A stretch of 64,000 nt of DNA from an uncultured Prevotellaceae bacterium (lineage in GTDB: Bacteria; Bacteroidota; Bacteroidia; Bacteroidales; Bacteroidaceae): NCBI GenBank assembly GCA_900316685.1, contig ONDS01000013.1:16526-80525 (forward strand), written 5' to 3'. Made by a program: the position numbers and the translations under genes. Below the pieces are notes generated by a model. It made no database searches, was not told the origin of the DNA, and worked only from the letters and a program-made list of their open reading frames with translations. Below are positions 43,297 to 52,286 of the stretch, one piece after another (the stretch's first letter is position 1; each line of letters starts with the position of its first letter).

Positions 43297-44253
43297 ATGA
43301 CCACAAACCAATCCCACATGAAATGGGGCATGTGCCTTCTTGCCCTATGTATAAGCTGCATCGCTTGTGCGAAAAAGAATCCCCAAGGCGAATCCTCTGT
43401 GTCGAGTCCTTTGGAAAAGAAAGAAGCCAGGATAGCCAATAACCCCCTCTTCCAGCAATGGGTGGTCGAAGATGAGGATGGCTCGATGATGCTCTACGAC
43501 TTGAGCGATGGGCAACATCTGGTCACAGCCACGACGTATTCGGAACAAGAACTGCAATCCTATCACGGGGCTTTCGAGAAAGGGGTGTTCTATCTCGTGT
43601 CGTCCGAAAAATTCCGAGTGACTAACGTCAATGGGGATAGTGGCGACGTGGAGACAAAAAGCGATGTCGCCATCGATTGGATGCCTAGTTTCAGCTATTC
43701 CCAACTCTCCGCAGCGACGGTCACCCTGCTCTTCGAAGGGGAGTATGAGTGGAAGGCCAAGAAAGCCAATTCTGCTATCAGGGTGGTGAACCCCAACACG
43801 GAGGAACTGAACGTCGAGGATATGACCACGGTCTTCAATTTCTATGATACGGCTCCCAATGTGATGGAAACGGTCTGCAAGGGAAAACAATTGCAACTGC
43901 TTGACAAGAAAAACGACGATCCCAATGGTTATATCTATGAGACCTGGGGAAGGGGCGTCAAGGCCAACGGATGGCAGATAACCAAGACTGCCGACGATGC
44001 CTTGGCTATCCATTTTCTTAAGAAGCAAGGGGAACTGACCGAAGTGCGCATCATCTTCTCTAATCCTAAACTCATTGCCGCTTATGAGAAACAGTTGGCG
44101 CAGCATGGATACTTTAAGAAAAAGACACGCAATGTGGAGGGGATGCAGGAAACCACTTATGCATCGGATGAATGGACTCCTGGCAGTGATGAACCCGTCT
44201 ACATCATCGCCGACGATGGGCAAGGGTTATACCATCTCGTCTATAGCATATAG
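43297..44253 (+). CDS. Lipoprotein of unknown function
   Basis: A 318-residue protein with a lipoprotein signal (helix CLLALCISCIAC, Cys near residue 25 followed by AKK). The rest is beta-rich and soluble (WVVEDEDGSMMLYDL..., ...EVRIIFSNPKL), with no recognised motif. Two possible starts exist (43297 and 43318); both keep the signal. It lies 75 bp after rprY on the same strand and may be read with it. Function unknown. Confidence 0.7.
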   Translation: MTTNQSHMKWGMCLLALCISCIACAKKNPQGESSVSSPLEKKEARIANNPLFQQWVVEDEDGSMMLYDLSDGQHLVTATTYSEQELQSYHGAFEKGVFYLVSSEKFRVTNVNGDSGDVETKSDVAIDWMPSFSYSQLSAATVTLLFEGEYEWKAKKANSAIRVVNPNTEELNVEDMTTVFNFYDTAPNVMETVCKGKQLQLLDKKNDDPNGYIYETWGRGVKANGWQITKTADDALAIHFLKKQGELTEVRIIFSNPKLIAAYEKQLAQHGYFKKKTRNVEGMQETTYASDEWTPGSDEPVYIIADDGQGLYHLVYSI

Positions 44254-44280
44254 GTCGTAGCGCCGATGACTACAGAGGGC

Positions 44281-44484
44281 TTATCGTCCTGCCTTCTTCG
44301 CGCTCACGTAACCCCGGATGCCCACGAGGATGAGCAGGACGCAAATAACCAAAAACACGTTGTTGGCGGTCCAGCCCAACAGGTAGCCCGCAAAAAGGAG
44401 AAGTGCGCCGAGAAACACCATCCCTTGCCCCAAATAGGGCTTGATACGACGGAAAATAGATGAAAATGAGGGCTCTTGTGCCAT
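44281..44484 (-). CDS. Small membrane protein, 67 residues
   Basis: Starting MAQEPSFSSIFRRIKPYLGQ, followed by two helices (about 20-40 and 42-60) and a basic end (SAKKAGR). The frame extends upstream to 44574, but that part overlaps the rpsF promoter and contains unlikely sequence, so 44484 is used. It is convergent with the lipoprotein gene and divergent from rpsF. Function unknown; conserved small membrane proteins at this position are common in Bacteroidales. Confidence 0.65.
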   Translation of the reverse strand: MAQEPSFSSIFRRIKPYLGQGMVFLGALLLFAGYLLGWTANNVFLVICVLLILVGIRGYVSAKKAGR

Positions 44485-44520
44485 AATTGCTTGTTTTTGC
44501 GGCGAAATTACGAAAAATAT

Positions 44521-44551
44521 TTTGCCGACTGAAAAAAAATAACTACTTTTG
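44521..44551 (+). promoter_or_regulatory. Promoter of rpsF-rpsR-rplI
   Basis: TTTG (44521-44524), 19 bp, TACTTTTG (44544-44551), leader about 50 nt. Confidence 0.75.
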
Positions 44552-44607
44552 CACCGCATTTTGCAAAAATCCATTTTTTTAACATTTTATCAACCATCTA
44601 AAGTAGT

Positions 44608-44952
44608 ATGAATCAATACGAAACCGTTTTCATTTTGACTCCCGTTTTGTCTGATGAACAGATGAAGGAAACGGTCGCTAAATTCAAGAAGGTTCTCACT
44701 GATAAAGGTGCGGAAATCGTGAATGAAGAGACCTGGGGACTCAAAAAACTGGCTTACGCCATCGAAAAGAAAACCTCGGGCTTCTACAACATGTTCGAGT
44801 TCAAGGCTGAGCCGGAAGTGATCAACACATTGGAAATCGCTTTCCGTCGCGATGAGAAAGTGATCCGTTTTATGACCGTGAAGCTTGACAAGTATGCTGC
44901 ACAGTATGCTGAGAAGCGTCGCAACAAACTAAGTAAAAAAGAGGAGGCTTAA
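44608..44952 (+). CDS. rpsF: 30S ribosomal protein S6
   Basis: A 114-residue ribosomal protein that binds 16S rRNA with S18 in the platform of the small subunit. The sequence [17 protein letters not shown] at the start, [14 protein letters not shown] in the middle and [13 protein letters not shown] are characteristic. First gene of the S6-S18-L9 operon, 3 bp before rpsR. Confidence 0.96.
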   Translation: MNQYETVFILTPVLSDEQMKETVAKFKKVLTDKGAEIVNEETWGLKKLAYAIEKKTSGFYNMFEFKAEPEVINTLEIAFRRDEKVIRFMTVKLDKYAAQYAEKRRNKLSKKEEA

Positions 44953-44955
44953 ACC

Positions 44956-45225
44956 ATGGCAGAACAAGATCAAGAAATCCGTTACCTGACACCGCCGTCA
45001 GTAGACACCAAGAAAAAGAAGTATTGCCGCTTCAAGAAAAGCGGTATCAAGTATATCGACTATAAGGATCCCGAGTTCCTCAAGAGATTCCTCAACGAAC
45101 AGGGAAAAATCCTGCCCCGTCGCATCACTGGCACATCGCTCAAGTATCAGCGCCGCGTGGCCCAGGCCGTAAAACGTGCTCGCCAGATCGCTTTGCTGCC
45201 TTACGTAACCGATTTGATGAAATAA
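44956..45225 (+). CDS. rpsR: 30S ribosomal protein S18
   Basis: An 89-residue protein with the core [20 protein letters not shown] and [20 protein letters not shown], the latter the rRNA-binding signature. It forms a complex with S6. It lies between rpsF and rplI in the usual order. Confidence 0.97.
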   Translation: MAEQDQEIRYLTPPSVDTKKKKYCRFKKSGIKYIDYKDPEFLKRFLNEQGKILPRRITGTSLKYQRRVAQAVKRARQIALLPYVTDLMK

Positions 45226-45243
45226 AAAGAAGGAGGACGATTT

Positions 45244-45816
45244 ATGGAACTTATATTGAAAGAAGACATCATCGGTTTGGGTTACAAAAACGATATCGTG
45301 AATGTAAAGTCTGGTTACGGACGTAACTACCTCATCCCTCAGGGTAAGGCGGTTATCGCTTCGCCCATGGCTAAGAAAATACTCGCTGAGAACCTGCGCC
45401 AGCAGGCTCATAAGATCGAACTCCAGAAGGCCGCTGCACAGAAACGCGCCGACCAGCTCGAAGGACTCGTGCTCGAAATCGCCATGAAGGTGAGCGCCAC
45501 GGGTGTCACCTACGGATCGGTCAACGCCAATGTGGTGGCTGACGAACTCAAGAAGCGTGGTATCGACATCGACCGCAAGATCATCACTATGCGCGATGCC
45601 AAGCACGTGGGTGAGTTCGAGGCTACCGTGCACTTCTACAAGGATGTGGAGGTGAAACTGCCTATCGTGGTGGTGGCTGAAAACGCTCCTGCCCCCGCCG
45701 TCGAAGAGGCTCCTGCAGCTGAAGAGGCTCCCGCAGTGGAAGAAGTTCCCGTCGAGGCTCCTGTAGCCGAAGAGGAGGCTCCCGCCGCTGAGGAGGAAAC
45801 TCCCGCCGCTGAATAA
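45244..45816 (+). CDS. rplI: 50S ribosomal protein L9 with acidic C-terminal tail
   Basis: L9 binds 23S rRNA and helps keep reading-frame fidelity. Residues 1-148 are the normal protein (start MELILKEDIIGLGYKNDIV, connecting helix, C-terminal domain). The last 42 or so residues are an extra tail made of repeats of Ala, Pro, Glu and Val (units like EEAPA), strongly acidic and encoded by an imperfect DNA repeat (GAGGCTCC core). Canonical L9 stops before it. A clear AGGAGG site precedes the start. A terminator follows. Confidence 0.95.
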   Translation: MELILKEDIIGLGYKNDIVNVKSGYGRNYLIPQGKAVIASPMAKKILAENLRQQAHKIELQKAAAQKRADQLEGLVLEIAMKVSATGVTYGSVNANVVADELKKRGIDIDRKIITMRDAKHVGEFEATVHFYKDVEVKLPIVVVAENAPAPAVEEAPAAEEAPAVEEVPVEAPVAEEEAPAAEEETPAAE

Positions 45817-45854
45817 CAGAATATTTTTCGCACTGTAAAGCAGTTAAATAGGTT

Positions 45855-45893
45855 GAATCCCGATCGGCAAACGCCGTCGGGATTCTTTTTTTT
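45855..45893 (+). terminator. Intrinsic terminator of the ribosomal protein operon
   Basis: GAATCCCGA/TCGGGATTC and CGGC/GCCG stems around AAAC, followed by eight T residues. Confidence 0.9.
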
Positions 45894-45940
45894 CACCATC
45901 ACCATTCAAAATTCAAAATATCTTCATCGCGAAGCGACCA

Positions 45941-46101
45941 TTCGTCACTCGTCACTCATCACTCGGCACTCGGCACTCATCACTCGTCACTCATCACTCA
46001 TCACTCGTCACTCATCACTCATCACTCGTCACTCATCACTCGTCACTCATCACTCATCACTCGTCACTCATCACTCGTCACTCGTCACTCATCACTCATC
46101 A
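45941..46101. repeat. CACTCnT heptamer array, about 22 units
   Basis: The same unit as at 21138: CACTCAT and CACTCGT, plus two CACTCGG near the start. It lies between convergent rplI and the symporter gene. Its last unit provides the TGA stop codon of the symporter on the minus strand (46099-46101). Confidence 0.92.
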
Positions 46102-47466
46102 CTCTTCCATATCTTCCTCCAGCCGATTTTCCCACAGGTATTTTCGTGTCTCCTTCACTAAGACACTACTCAACAGCAACAAGGAGAAGAGGTTGGGGAT
46201 GGCCATCAGCGCATTCATACAGTCAGCCATGTTCCACACCACACTCAGGTTCATCACACTACCCAAAAACACGGCGATGATGAACACGATGCGGTAAATG
46301 TGGGTCCATCGCTTGCCCTTTAGGTACTCAATGGCCCGCTCGCCATAATAACACCAACCTAAGATGGTACTAAAGGCGAAGGTGGCAAGACCGATGCTCA
46401 GCAACGGGGCTCCCACATAAGGTATCTTGCTGAAGGCGGCCTTGGTGAGGGCGGCGCCATCGTTGTAATCGATGTCGGGGTGGGCGATGATGCTGCTGAC
46501 TATCACAAGACCGGTAAGGGCGCAGATCACCACAGTGTCCCAAAAAGTGCCGGTGCTCGACACCAAGGCCTGGCGCACGGGGTTGCGGGTCTGAGCGGCG
46601 GCGGCGACGATGGGAGCACTGCCCAAACCCGACTCGTTGGAGAACAGACCGCGGGCGATGCCGAAACGGGCGGCCATCATCACCGTGCTGCCGGCGAAAC
46701 CGCCTCCCGCCGCCAATGGACTGAAGGCGGAACTGACGATGATCTTGATGGAGGGCCATACATAAGGGGCGTTCACGATGAGGATGTAAATACATCCCAG
46801 CACGTAAAACATGGCCATGAAGGGTACGAGCTTGCCACACACACGGGCGATGCTCTTCACGCCGCCAAGCACTACAATGGCCACCAACGCACTAATCACC
46901 AGACCGGTGATATAGGGGGAGATGTCGAACGAGTCCTTCACAAGGGTGGCCACGGCATTGGCTTGCACGGTGTTGCCGATGCCGAAGGAGGCGATGGCAC
47001 AGAACAGGGCGAACAGCACACCGGCCCATTTCCAACCCAGACCGCGCTCCAGAGCGTACATCGGGCCGCCTAGCATCTTACCGTCGGAGGTCGTCACCCT
47101 GTACTTGATGGAGAGAAGACCCTCGGCGTATTTCGTGGCGATGCCGAACACACCGGTAAGCCAGCACCACAACACGGCTCCCGGACCACCTATCGAGATG
47201 GCGGTGGCCACACCGATGATGTTGCCCGTGCCTATAGTGGCGGCCAAGGCGGTGGCCAAAGCCTCAAACTGCGATACATCGCCCTTGGCATCCTTGTCGC
47301 GCTGCAACGACAACTTGATGGCGGTCCAGATCTTACGCTGCGGAAAGTGCAACCGGATGGTCAGATAGAGGTGGGTGCCCAAAAGGAGGATGATCATGGG
47401 CCAGCCCCACAACAGCGTGCTGAAATCAGAAAAAAAATCGTTTAAAAAATCTCCTATGCTCGACAT
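46099..47466 (-). CDS. Alanine/sodium symporter (AGCS family)
   Basis: A 455-residue transporter with about eleven helices, importing alanine or glycine with Na+. Family segments include ATIGTGNIIGVATAISIGGPGAV (around 90-115), GGPMYALERGLG and NESGLGSAPIVAAAA (around 285). The C-terminus (ENRLEEDMEE) runs straight into the heptamer array, which supplies the stop codon. Single-gene unit or downstream of the DUF4230 genes. Confidence 0.93.
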   Translation of the reverse strand: MSSIGDFLNDFFSDFSTLLWGWPMIILLLGTHLYLTIRLHFPQRKIWTAIKLSLQRDKDAKGDVSQFEALATALAATIGTGNIIGVATAISIGGPGAVLWCWLTGVFGIATKYAEGLLSIKYRVTTSDGKMLGGPMYALERGLGWKWAGVLFALFCAIASFGIGNTVQANAVATLVKDSFDISPYITGLVISALVAIVVLGGVKSIARVCGKLVPFMAMFYVLGCIYILIVNAPYVWPSIKIIVSSAFSPLAAGGGFAGSTVMMAARFGIARGLFSNESGLGSAPIVAAAAQTRNPVRQALVSSTGTFWDTVVICALTGLVIVSSIIAHPDIDYNDGAALTKAAFSKIPYVGAPLLSIGLATFAFSTILGWCYYGERAIEYLKGKRWTHIYRIVFIIAVFLGSVMNLSVVWNMADCMNALMAIPNLFSLLLLSSVLVKETRKYLWENRLEEDMEE

Positions 47467-47544
47467 TTTTATTGGTTGAGTGTTTAGTGTTGAGTGTAAC
47501 TCCCTCCCTTAGGGAGGGCCGGGGTGGGTGCCCTTTTCAAAAAC

Positions 47545-48144
47545 TCAAAAATGCACCTCCACATGCTCAAACCCCATGGCTTCCACCAACTGGCGGAAAT
47601 GGGTGATGGCACTGTTCTGGGCACTCTTAATGTTCTCGCGGGTATAACAGCGTTGGATAATCTGCTTCTTGGCTTTCTGGTAAAGGGCCTCACGCGCCTT
47701 CTGGTTCCACTTGCCGGTCTCAAAGAAAGGCTGGCTGGCGGCCTCGTCGACGATGTCGGGATCGAGCACCTCAATAGGGGGAAGTGACACATCGACGGTG
47801 TCGCCACGCATCGTAATCCAACTGTCGCCGGCTTTTTTAAGGTCCACACCCAGACTCACCGTGCCGTAATACACTCTTACCAACTCGTCGTCGGAAAAGA
47901 GACCTTTACGGATGGTGTCTACCAATTCCTCATCGCGCACAGAGAGAAACTCCCACTGCCCGATGTCCTTGATCTGCTTGATTTGCAGGGGGGTGATGGC
48001 GATGGACTTGTCCTCGCTAAGGTGAACGTTCGAGCCTGTGCCTATAATCAATAGGAGCAGGCCGATGCCGACAAGCACCATCCAGGTGATGTCGTTCAAT
48101 ATAGTATGTTCGCCACTACGGCTTCCCTTCTTCCTTCTTTTCAT
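47545..48144 (-). CDS. DUF4230 protein, membrane-anchored
   Basis: A 199-residue protein with a short basic N-terminus, one transmembrane helix (about 20-40) and an outside domain with the DUF4230 pattern (EFLSVRDEELVD, VYYGTVSLGVDL, SLPPIEVL). DUF4230 has no known function. The 78-bp gap to the symporter holds a CTCCCTCCC/GGGAGGG hairpin. It is 60 bp downstream of a second DUF4230 gene, presumably an old duplication. Confidence 0.8.
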   Translation of the reverse strand: MKRRKKGSRSGEHTILNDITWMVLVGIGLLLLIIGTGSNVHLSEDKSIAITPLQIKQIKDIGQWEFLSVRDEELVDTIRKGLFSDDELVRVYYGTVSLGVDLKKAGDSWITMRGDTVDVSLPPIEVLDPDIVDEAASQPFFETGKWNQKAREALYQKAKKQIIQRCYTRENIKSAQNSAITHFRQLVEAMGFEHVEVHF

Positions 48145-48204
48145 TTCGGTAACGTAAATCGTTTCTCATCTTCTCCCTCCCCTTGGGAGGGCAGGGGTGG
48201 GTAC

Positions 48205-48861
48205 CTATCCACCACGACTCACATCTCGTACCACCATCGAGTCGGGATTGAACTGCTGGCGAAACGAGATGGTGATATCCTCCTCGGCATAACCGAACTG
48301 CTGCAAGAGTGGTACCAATACACGAGCGGCGTTCTCTCGCGCCTTCACCTCGATGCCCATCTTGGGGATGGTGCGGATGATGCTGGCACGGCCCTGACGC
48401 TCATAACTCGACAACTCCTCGTCGCTGAAACGCGAACGGAACAACGCCACATGGTCCTTCACGCCTTCGTGGTCTATCCTGCTGCTCGTCAAGGCCACCT
48501 CAGGGTCGGGCAATATCAGTTCTATCTTGTTGCCGTCACGACGCACATTGTCGGTGCTGAAACCTGCAAAGTCGATGTAACCCTTCAGCGTGGCATCCAT
48601 GGGAATGGCTATCTTGCGCTCACCGGCAGGCAGGTCGATACTGAAATCATGACCCAGGAAACTGCCCTCCAACTTCAACTGGTCGTTGTGCGTCACTATC
48701 TTGTGAACCTTATACTCGGTGGTGTATAAGCGCGATGTGCTTTGTATCTTAGTGATCAGAAGGGGCAGAGAGTCCTCCATCACGGCATCTTTCTCATTCT
48801 TACCGCATGAGAAGGTGCCGAGAAACAGGATAAGAAACAGCAGATAGGGCAAACGTTTCAT
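48205..48861 (-). CDS. DUF4230 lipoprotein
   Basis: A 218-residue paralogue of the next gene with a lipoprotein signal (LFLGTFSC, Cys near 18) in place of a transmembrane helix. Matching segments are LYTTEYKVHKIVTH, IPMDATLKGYIDF and IELILPDPEVAL. The start at 48861 is fixed by the signal peptide; the longer frame upstream lies across the promoter. Function unknown; the pair may act together at opposite membranes, which is inference. Confidence 0.8.
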   Translation of the reverse strand: MKRLPYLLFLILFLGTFSCGKNEKDAVMEDSLPLLITKIQSTSRLYTTEYKVHKIVTHNDQLKLEGSFLGHDFSIDLPAGERKIAIPMDATLKGYIDFAGFSTDNVRRDGNKIELILPDPEVALTSSRIDHEGVKDHVALFRSRFSDEELSSYERQGRASIIRTIPKMGIEVKARENAARVLVPLLQQFGYAEEDITISFRQQFNPDSMVVRDVSRGG

Positions 48862-48891
48862 TTTGATGCGACTCCTTTGGTTGTTGCCATG

Positions 48892-48899
48892 CAAAAATA
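48892..48899 (-). promoter_or_regulatory. -7 box upstream of the DUF4230 pair
   Basis: TATTTTTG on the minus strand, 31 bp before the start. The -33 element is unclear in the A/T-rich flank. Confidence 0.4.
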
Positions 48900-49014
48900 T
48901 AAAAAAAAACACAATTTGCTGATTCTTTGTTTCTTTTTTTCTGCAACTTCTTTCTTTTTCGTTTTTTTACCCTCTTTCTCCTTCTTTCTAATGTATGTTT
49001 TCCGTTTTTTTGCT

Positions 49015-49022
49015 TACCTTTG
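49015..49022 (+). promoter_or_regulatory. -7 box of the DUF4738 lipoprotein gene
   Basis: TACCTTTG, 29 bp before the start, divergent from the DUF4230 promoter. No good -33 element is seen. Confidence 0.45.
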
Positions 49023-49050
49023 CATGAAATTTTTACTAAATACCTGAATC

Positions 49051-49656
49051 ATGAAAGCTATACACGCCTTATTGGCGGCGGGCATCATCAGCCTCTTCGC
49101 CATGGGATGCGAGAAAAAGAAAGAGTCGTCTACCATCATCATACCCCGACAAACGGTGGCAAAACCGTCAGACACCATAGCATGGATGCAACGCTCGGAT
49201 ACCACCATCACGTTCTCTTGGCTACACAACAACTATCGCGTACATGTATTAAGGGAGGCGGTAGACAGCTTGCCGCTGGCCAAAGACGAGATAGGCAACC
49301 GTTATTACGACAACGCCGTACATGTCTCCATCACACGTAACGATGGAAGCACGTTCTTCGAGAGAAAACTCACCAAGAAATCGTTCGCCGACCTCTTGAC
49401 AGACGAGATGAAACAGACAGGGGCCTTGTTGGGCTTTGTCTTCGATGGCGTGGAAAACGATGTGGTGCGATTCGCGGGGAGCGTGGGGTCGCCCGACCAG
49501 CAGAGCGATACCTATGTGCCTTTCCTCATGCTCGTGGATAGGGATGGACATGTGTCCATCAAGCGTGATACCGACCTTGACATGCACAACCAGGCGGCCG
49601 ACACCGCCACCGTCGACAATGACCAGCAAGACGACGAACAAGACGACGGGGTGTAA
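49051..49656 (+). CDS. DUF4738-type lipoprotein
   Basis: A 201-residue lipoprotein (LFAMGC, Cys at 20). Segments such as NAVHVSITRNDGSTFFERKLTKKSF, LLGFVFDGVENDVVRFAGSV and VPFLMLVDRDGHVSIKRDTDLD follow the DUF4738 pattern, found only in Bacteroidales and of unknown function. The end is a low-complexity Asp/Gln tail. Just after the stop, another frame (about 49663-49801) encodes TIVWRHTDLG, similar to the SIKRDTDLD of this protein, possibly a fragment of a second copy. Confidence 0.78.
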   Translation: MKAIHALLAAGIISLFAMGCEKKKESSTIIIPRQTVAKPSDTIAWMQRSDTTITFSWLHNNYRVHVLREAVDSLPLAKDEIGNRYYDNAVHVSITRNDGSTFFERKLTKKSFADLLTDEMKQTGALLGFVFDGVENDVVRFAGSVGSPDQQSDTYVPFLMLVDRDGHVSIKRDTDLDMHNQAADTATVDNDQQDDEQDDGV

Positions 49657-49842
49657 ACGATATTCCATACGCTTGATAGCCGCTGGAGGCAAGCGTGCAG
49701 GAATACCTGATACGGGCAGCTTCACCATCGTATGGCGACACACGGACCTCGGTGTGAACAGCGACCGCGAGGAGTTCACCTTCAACATGAACACGCAGTA
49801 GTAGTGGGAGACTGAGGGCTTTCCATGAGAGCCTGAAATAAC

Positions 49843-49882
49843 GAAAGCGAGAATGTGACTCATCAGTCACATCCTCGCTTTT
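49843..49882. terminator. Bidirectional terminator between convergent genes
   Basis: AAGCGAG-A-ATGTGACT pairs with AGTCACAT-C-CTCGCTT, one mismatch, around a CATC loop, then TTTT. It separates the DUF4738 gene from ribH. Confidence 0.8.
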
Positions 49883-49909
49883 CATATACAGGTGAATAAA
49901 TGTCTTGAC

Positions 49910-50383
49910 TTAGAATTTTGCCATCTTGATGGCTACCACAGCACATTCACTTCCCTTGTTGCCGTAGGCTCCTCCGCTGCGGGCTTTGGCCTGCTCCAGC
50001 GTGTCGCAAGTCAACAGACCGTACACCACGGGGATGGGATTGCTGGCGTTTAACTGGGCGATGCCGTAGGTCACTCCCTGGCAGATATAGTCGAAATGGG
50101 GAGTCTCGCCGCGTATCACACATCCTAAGATGATGATGGCTTCATAATCCTTATGGGTGAGCTGGCTGGCTCCGTACACTAACTCAAAACTGCCAGGTAC
50201 ACTCTTCACATGGATATTCTCTGGCAGAGCTCCATGCTCTTCCAAGGTGTTGACACAACCTTCCAGCAAAGCTCCGGTAATCTCCTTGTTCCATTCCGAC
50301 ACGACGATGCCGAAACACATATTGCTGGCGTCGGGTATCTTGTCAAAACCCTCGCCGGAGAGGTGATGGGGTAGGGTGGCCAT
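49910..50383 (-). CDS. ribH: 6,7-Dimethyl-8-ribityllumazine synthase
   Basis: This enzyme makes the riboflavin precursor lumazine and usually forms an icosahedral or pentameric assembly. The 157-residue protein has [10 protein letters not shown] (around residue 65), [17 protein letters not shown] (around 90) and the C-terminal [13 protein letters not shown]. Its ATG overlaps the TAA of the TPR gene upstream by one base (TAATG), indicating coupled translation. Confidence 0.96.
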   Translation of the reverse strand: MATLPHHLSGEGFDKIPDASNMCFGIVVSEWNKEITGALLEGCVNTLEEHGALPENIHVKSVPGSFELVYGASQLTHKDYEAIIILGCVIRGETPHFDYICQGVTYGIAQLNASNPIPVVYGLLTCDTLEQAKARSGGAYGNKGSECAVVAIKMAKF

Positions 50384-51114
50384 TACTTGGATGCGTATTC
50401 GATGTATTTGTCGATCTCGTTCACCAACGGGGTCTGGACATACTTGGCCTTGATGTCCTTGAACAACTGAAGGGCTTCGTCTTTCTTGTTCTGCTTGAGC
50501 ATCACGATACCGGCCTTCAGCAGCGCAACAGGAGAAACGCTGTTGTTGGCACCATCCTCAGCGGCCTTGTCGGCTACATCGGCGGCTTTCTTGAACAGGC
50601 TGATGGCCTTGTCCAAATCGCCTACATTGGCGTAGGTGTCGCCAGCGGCTACCAAAGCCATAGGACTGACCATCAGGTCGCCCTTCTGGTCGAACTTATC
50701 AAGATAGGTCACGGCTTCCTGCCATTTCTTCGAGGCGTTGGCGGTGGAGTCGAGGCTGGCCAAGTTGGCATAGCACAATCCAGCGTAAAGGTTGGCAAGA
50801 TTGCCGGCGGGGGTGCTGCTGTATTCGTCGGCAATGGCGATGAAACCTTTCACGCCCGTGCTGTCGCCCTTCAACGCCTTGTCAAACTGACGCATACCGA
50901 ACAGCTCCTGGGGCTTGCTCAATGCCGTGTTGGCTTTCTCGATGCGGGGCTTCACCACAAATTCCTTGTACAGCATGTAACCGCCAATGATGATGATGAT
51001 GGCGGCCAGAGCTGCCAATAGCTGCTTCTTGTACTTCTCGAAAAATGCTTCCGATTTGTTAACGACCTCATTCACTTCGGCCTGGCCTTTCTTGGCCACT
51101 TCTTTCTTTGCCAT
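50383..51114 (-). CDS. Membrane-anchored TPR protein (YfgM-like)
   Basis: A 243-residue protein: a charged N-terminal region, one transmembrane helix (about 34-53) and a helical TPR-type domain (65-240). The layout matches YfgM/ancillary SecYEG-linked proteins and a common Bacteroidales family. Its stop overlaps the ribH start by one base. A promoter box TAATTTTG lies at 51214-51221. Confidence 0.8.
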   Translation of the reverse strand: MAKKEVAKKGQAEVNEVVNKSEAFFEKYKKQLLAALAAIIIIIGGYMLYKEFVVKPRIEKANTALSKPQELFGMRQFDKALKGDSTGVKGFIAIADEYSSTPAGNLANLYAGLCYANLASLDSTANASKKWQEAVTYLDKFDQKGDLMVSPMALVAAGDTYANVGDLDKAISLFKKAADVADKAAEDGANNSVSPVALLKAGIVMLKQNKKDEALQLFKDIKAKYVQTPLVNEIDKYIEYASK

Positions 51115-51213
51115 TGCTTATTATTCTGATTTTTAATTGTTTACATTCGTTGATGCTCCCCAAAAGGCCCATGACAGGACCTTCGCGCTATGGGATGCAC
51201 TTTTTTCGCGTGG

Positions 51214-51221
51214 CAAAATTA
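51214..51221 (-). promoter_or_regulatory. -7 box upstream of the TPR gene
   Basis: TAATTTTG on the minus strand, about 100 bp before the start. A -33 match is not clear. Confidence 0.4.
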
Positions 51222-51288
51222 CTGATATTTTCTCATATACTGAAATTTATTCACATCTTTTTTGCCTTTCACCTGAAAAACACTTCTC

Positions 51289-52197
51289 TCACCCCTCACC
51301 TCTCATCTCTTTCCTCTTGCTCTTCGTATGCTTCCCGATGTAATAGCCAACGGACCATAGGATGATGGTACCGAGGAAGAAAAAGGAAATGGCAACCACC
51401 CAACTTCCTTTCAGGTTGGTAAAATGGCGTTGATAGACAGTGTGAATAGCAATAATGGTAATAAAGGACAGGATGATGGAGGCATAGCAGAAGACAATAC
51501 GCCAGAAGGTGCCCCACCAACCATAACCGAACAACTGGTGGTAGCCTATGATTTGGTAAATGGGAATCAACAGCATGAACCAACCATTCACTTCCGCGAG
51601 AAAGCTCAAAAGGAGAATGATGGTGCTGAAAAACACTTGAATGAAAAAGCCCTCGGGCAATGTATGTTTCTCATGGCGGGGGGCGAAGCGGAATAAAATC
51701 CAGGTGGGAAGAATGAATAAAGAGGTTTGTATCAACATGCCCCAGCCGGGATTGGTTTCCATGATGTTGCCAAAGGCATCAATCAGATTTCCCGGCTCGT
51801 TGCTGTTGGGGGTGGATACTGCTGTACCGTCTTCGATTAATTTCGTGAAAAAAAGGTAGGCCAAGGCCACGATGAAAAGCATTTTCACAGGGGGAAAGCT
51901 CACCAGACGACGACCACTGATATAGTCGTGGATAAGATAGCCGGGACGCAGGAGCAACTGCCATAGCGTATAGGGCAATGAACGGCTGTCCATGCCCCAG
52001 AGTAGCATGATGCCTTGACGGACAGTGTTCCAACTGATTTTGCCCACACCGTATTTCTGACCGCATACTGGACAGAACTCGCTGGTGAACTCATGCCCGC
52101 AGTTGGCGCAATGGCAACTGGCGTGCTCTTTCAACTTGTAGTGGAAGGGCTCGCGCTGCCATTCCAAAAACCTATGGTATCGTTCTTTGATGCTCAT
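51289..52197 (-). CDS. DUF3667 membrane protein with zinc ribbon
   Basis: A 302-residue protein: a zinc ribbon (CHCANCGHEF...FCPVCGQKY, about residues 29-50) followed by a region with QLLLRPGYLIHDYISGRRLVSFPPVKMLF, the DUF3667 signature, and four to five transmembrane helices. Function unknown. The start at 52197 is chosen because the -7 box at 52218 lies upstream and the longer frame crosses the recF promoter repeat. The last codons lie in a TCACCCCTCACC-type short repeat. Confidence 0.82.
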   Translation of the reverse strand: MSIKERYHRFLEWQREPFHYKLKEHASCHCANCGHEFTSEFCPVCGQKYGVGKISWNTVRQGIMLLWGMDSRSLPYTLWQLLLRPGYLIHDYISGRRLVSFPPVKMLFIVALAYLFFTKLIEDGTAVSTPNSNEPGNLIDAFGNIMETNPGWGMLIQTSLFILPTWILFRFAPRHEKHTLPEGFFIQVFFSTIILLLSFLAEVNGWFMLLIPIYQIIGYHQLFGYGWWGTFWRIVFCYASIILSFITIIAIHTVYQRHFTNLKGSWVVAISFFFLGTIILWSVGYYIGKHTKSKRKEMRGEG

Positions 52198-52217
52198 GCT
52201 ATGATGGTCTATGACTG

Positions 52218-52248
52218 CAAAAATAATTATTTCGCGGCAATTGACAAA
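52218..52248 (-). promoter_or_regulatory. Promoter of the DUF3667 gene
   Basis: Minus-strand TTTG (52245-52248), 19 bp, TATTTTTG (52218-52225), leader of about 20 nt. Confidence 0.65.
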
Positions 52249-52286
52249 AAACTTCCACCACGTTTTCGTGTTTTTACTTTGCTTTG

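Noticed and set aside
45636-45905. Minus-strand frame opposite the L9 tail (Ser/Ala/Gly-rich)
   Set aside because: A shadow of the acidic repeat tail of rplI.
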